Under the pieces are notes generated by a model that did no database searches, was not told the origin of the DNA, and was given only the letters and a program-made list of their open reading frames with translations. Below are positions 61,190 through 64,000 of a DNA stretch of 64,000 nucleotides, one piece after another. How positions within the stretch are numbered: position 1 is the first letter of the stretch; every line of letters starts with the position of its first letter. The stretch lies in assembly GCF_026914265.1 (NCBI RefSeq), contig NC_069132.1:33102932-33166931 (forward strand), read 5' to 3'. Origin of the DNA: Mya arenaria. Its lineage: Eukaryota; Mollusca; Bivalvia; Myida; Myidae. Made by a program: the position numbers and the translations under genes.

Positions 61190-62585
61190 TTAGGTGGCCA
61201 CACAACATAATTCTCCTATTGTACAATTTAAACCAGCGATCAATATTTTCAATAACCACAATCGGTCAATGTTTACATTATTCATCATATACATTGGCAT
61301 GAACATAAACTGATATTCCTCAAATTCACTTTAATAACACGCATACTGAAACGCCAGCTGCAAAATTCATCGATAAAAGGAAAAGGTTAAAAAAAAAACA
61401 CAAATGCGCAATGACATGCGCACTGCATTACATGGTGAGTAAATATTATCGTCTGCTCTGGCTCTGGCGCTTGTTTAGTTTAGTTTTATTAAGCACAGTT
61501 CAGGCATCTATCTACATGAGTGATAGTTTGTTTATTTAAAACACACACAACGTATTTCTTGTATCATAGTAATAGTTGCGTTAAATATTATTAAACCCAC
61601 AAATATGCCTGGTTTGATCACGAATGTTAAATAGTTAAAAAGCGTATTCAGAGGCTCTCGGTATTAACGCAGTGTTGTGTTACAAAAAGCCTGCATTTAA
61701 AATGCTTGAAAATAAAGAGAGCGTATAAGACGCATCAAGCGAAAAAAATGTATGAGTTCAATGCGAAGCAAAAAAAGAACACAAAATCATTCTGGAACAA
61801 TTTTAAATCTTAATAAAGTAGTAAATCCGCATTTCAGATAGATAAATAACTAAATGAGTACTTTATCGCTACTTCGGTCATTTAACGGATTCTCGACCGT
61901 GCCATATAAAAATGTTTAATCTTCACACGTTATTTTGTGAACATATTGTTTATGAAGTTATAAGACCGATTCTCCCATCAAACATATGCATGTTTACAAA
62001 CGAAAGTAGGACATTTTCACCAATTTTCAGCTGAATTTCACTCAAGAAGCTTACATTTGAGATAAAACCAGTATGATCGAGTGCTTTTATTTTGTCGGGA
62101 ATAAAAATGAACGCGTGTTTACCGGAATAAGCATGTTTATACTCTTTTTCTGGGTTGAGCTGGAGCGGCCAAAAGCCAGGGAGCTTTCAAGAGCCAAAGC
62201 GTGGAGGCTGAGCGTTTGCAACACTAATTAGCGTGAGCAATTATTTGTATCAATAACATTTGCATGTAATGCTTTTCAATTAATTCAAAATTTTGAAATA
62301 TTTCATTGATTTTTTTTTCTTTCTAATTCTATAATGATGACTTGATGTATGCATTTATTTGGTATATATTAAAGCGACTTTTAAAATTATTCCGTATGGG
62401 TCAAAATATTCACTGAATGTGTATAAGGGTTTCAATAGCAAGTGTTCGGCTTCAGGTTTAAGTAGAACGCATGATCACATACATGCGCCAATGCATAGCA
62501 TTGGTAAATTGAAATTAATTAAACACACCTTTAAATGAATAAATTAGGTGATTATATTTGGGTATCTGTCTCCAACAACTGTATA
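61190..62585. other. Upstream gap of the DUF229 gene
   Basis: AT-rich, without recognisable gene or repeat. The first few hundred bases above 61132 should hold the DUF229 promoter; no core element is convincing. Confidence 0.4.
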
Positions 62586-62588
62586 CCT

Positions 62589-63038
62589 TAAAGAGGCTGT
62601 ACTCCGTATGATGAAATGGCGAAAAAAAGGAGAAAATTGTCAAAAACTTACATAAACTTGGTATCGATGTGTACAATGCATTTTGTTCGTATTTTTCCAT
62701 TTAAAAAGATTCCTTGGTATGCCTACCTAGTAGAATTCATTCCTTATGCGTGATTGGCTAGTCGATGTTATCACGTGAAATTACCAAGTTAGGTATATAG
62801 CTTAAATAGTCCAACTGCTGAGGGTAAGCCTTCGTAGCACAGTGGATACAACACTGATTTGCGATTTTGGCGACACCGGTTCGAACCCGGTCTCCGGCTC
62901 GTTTTTTTTTTCTTCACATTTTGGTATTTTTCTTACAATTATGATATCAAAGAGTAAATCCTTTTATTAAATAATTGTCCTGAGATTCGTTTCAGAAAAA
63001 AATAATGTTTGGGCCAATCTGGTGTACAGTCCCTTTAT
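62589..63038 (+). mobile_element. 450-bp inverted-end element carrying a tRNA-like pol III unit
   Basis: The ends TAAAGAGGCTGTACTCC (62589-62605) and GGTGTACAGTCCCTTTA are inverted with about three mismatches. A tRNA-like sequence followed by a T-run lies between them. It may be a MITE that captured a tRNA or SINE head, or a SINE-like unit with fortuitous ends. No protein is encoded. Confidence 0.6.
62828..62911 (+). ncRNA. tRNA-like pol III transcription unit (probably tRNA-derived, not a working tRNA)
   Basis: A box TAGCACAGTGG (62835-62845) and a perfect B box GGTTCGAAC inside a 5-bp T-stem (ACCGG/CCGGT, about 62875-62891). A run of ten T starts at 62902, a pol III terminator. An anticodon-like loop (TTGCGAT, flanked by weak pairs) is present. 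The acceptor arm pairs at only about four of seven positions, and the D-arm does not pair, so a functional tRNA is unlikely. Confidence 0.6.
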
Positions 63039-63311
63039 TGAGGCGTCAACTCAGCTTTATGCGTTGCAATCAGCTAGTGGTTGTCATAAACGAGGCAGAT
63101 TCTGTAGTAAGCATTGATTCAAATTTATATTTCAATCGCTGAAATGATGCGTAAACTAATACTTATGATCAATCAATACAGATTTGAATGTTCTTTTTAA
63201 ATACAGTATGGAAGTGCGATCTTTCGGAATAACGAAATATATTCAACGTGTAAAACAGCAGGGTTCGATTCCTACCAGTACAATTCTGCCCAAAGCGGCT
63301 ATCTCAACAAT

Positions 63312-63545
63312 TATTTAAAGGTGCACTTTTACTCCCAAATAAGATGTATGAATAAATATAAAAGAATGGTTCTTATGAAGGAAACCGTGTTTAAATTGAA
63401 AGAAAGGTATAGGAAACACGGCATTTCTACCTTATAAGACGATAGTTGATCACTGTAAATCTTTTACGACCCACCAGTCAATTAATATTTGTGCGTTTCC
63501 AGCTATTAAATACACGGTTAATCTTGTTATCAGTAATTAATATAG
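63312..63545 (+). repeat. Dispersed repeat, copy 3
   Basis: Starts TTTAAAGGTGCACTTTTACT and ends AGCTATTAAATACACGGTTA, then ATCTTGTTATCAGTAATTA. The middle has TATGAAGGAAACCGTGTTTA and GATCACTGTAAATCTTTTAC. Same family as 57080 and 58608. Confidence 0.8.
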
Positions 63546-63881
63546 CATATCGGCAAGCAGAATGCATACGACTTAATAAGTAAGCACGTCTTCAAAACAT
63601 TGACATTTTGTAATCCTTAAAAATCTGCTTTTGGAATATATGCATATATTTAAAAAACCACAAATCAATTTAAAGGATGACAAACACTGTCTTCACTGTC
63701 TTTCGTTGGTAAGAAACTAGTTTTACTTTTATATCTGGTACACGAACTTTGTTTTTGTTGTAACAGTTTCAAATAAATTGAAAACCAATTTTATCGTTTG
63801 TTTTACGAAAACCGAAACTCGTTTTTGAAACTATCGAAATCCCCTCCGCGAGCGGTTTTGTCACTTCCATCCAAAAACAAA

Positions 63882-63950
63882 ATGGCGGACAGTGATCCAA
63901 CACGTGTGATAGAACATCATTTAGTTAGAACAGGCAAACGACCATCTGCG
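63882..63950 (+). CDS. Possible first coding exon of a gene extending beyond the window
   Basis: An ATG in strong context (AAAATGGCGG) opens MADSDPTRVIEHHLVRTGKR followed by PSA. It then reaches GCG|GTATCA, a weak donor in phase 0; read through, the frame stops at 63963. The preceding 40 bases are GC-richer (CCCCTCCGCGAGCGG), as a 5' UTR could be. I do not recognise the protein. The evidence is context only. Confidence 0.3.
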
Positions 63951-64000
63951 GTATCATTGTATTGAAGAAATTCAGAAATAATGGCTACAAGCAGAAGCTC

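Noticed and set aside
59424-61193. Plus-strand frames antisense to the DUF229 gene
   Set aside because: Shadows of a long, motif-supported minus-strand coding region.
62828-62901. Functional tRNA gene
   Set aside because: Good A and B boxes, but the acceptor and D arms do not pair properly; a tRNA-derived element is more likely.

Overview
The window is nuclear DNA of an animal, most likely a marine bivalve or other lophotrochozoan. It is AT-rich, its genes are cut into short exons with GT..AG introns of 0.1-5 kb, and it is dense in minisatellites, MITE-like inverted repeats, tRNA-derived SINEs and degenerate LINEs. The proteins are metazoan, and DUF229 proteins are abundant in bivalves. I cannot name the species from sequence alone.

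Layout, left to right: SQOR (+, 1-14248, 5' end outside the window); a degenerate LINE with nested insertions (about 15.1-21.3 kb) that carries an unrecognised three-exon gene (19132-21000); MBIP (-, 21684-25193); TBP (+, 27342-32754); a C6orf120/UPF0669 homologue (-, 37539-38198); STYX (+, 39443-53067); a gene-free, repeat-rich stretch; an intronless DUF229 membrane protein (-, 59177-61132); and a possible first exon of a further gene at the right edge (63882-63950). The main genes alternate in strand, giving two head-to-head pairs (MBIP/TBP and C6orf120/STYX) whose spacers may be bidirectional promoters. Functions are mixed and mostly housekeeping: mitochondrial sulfide oxidation (SQOR), ATAC-complex/MAP3K regulation (MBIP), general transcription (TBP) and a catalytically dead dual-specificity phosphatase (STYX). 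I see no sign that the genes form one pathway.

The most unusual signal is in the introns. At least three tandem arrays in SQOR, and probably one in STYX, are built from copies of the neighbouring exon-intron junction. The 36-bp array before SQOR exon 2 repeats that exon's 3' splice site and first codons. The 44/34-bp array after SQOR exon 6 repeats its 5' splice site. The 96-bp array after the penultimate SQOR exon repeats that exon's end and donor. The ~78-bp array before STYX exon 5 is in register with its acceptor. Introns of these genes therefore carry up to dozens of splice-site look-alikes. A 4.6-kb array of 23-bp units in the last STYX intron is not junction-derived.

Exon boundaries were set by reading splice consensus, phase and similarity to remembered family sequences. 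No alignment or database search was run. 'Exon 1' of SQOR means the first exon visible here.
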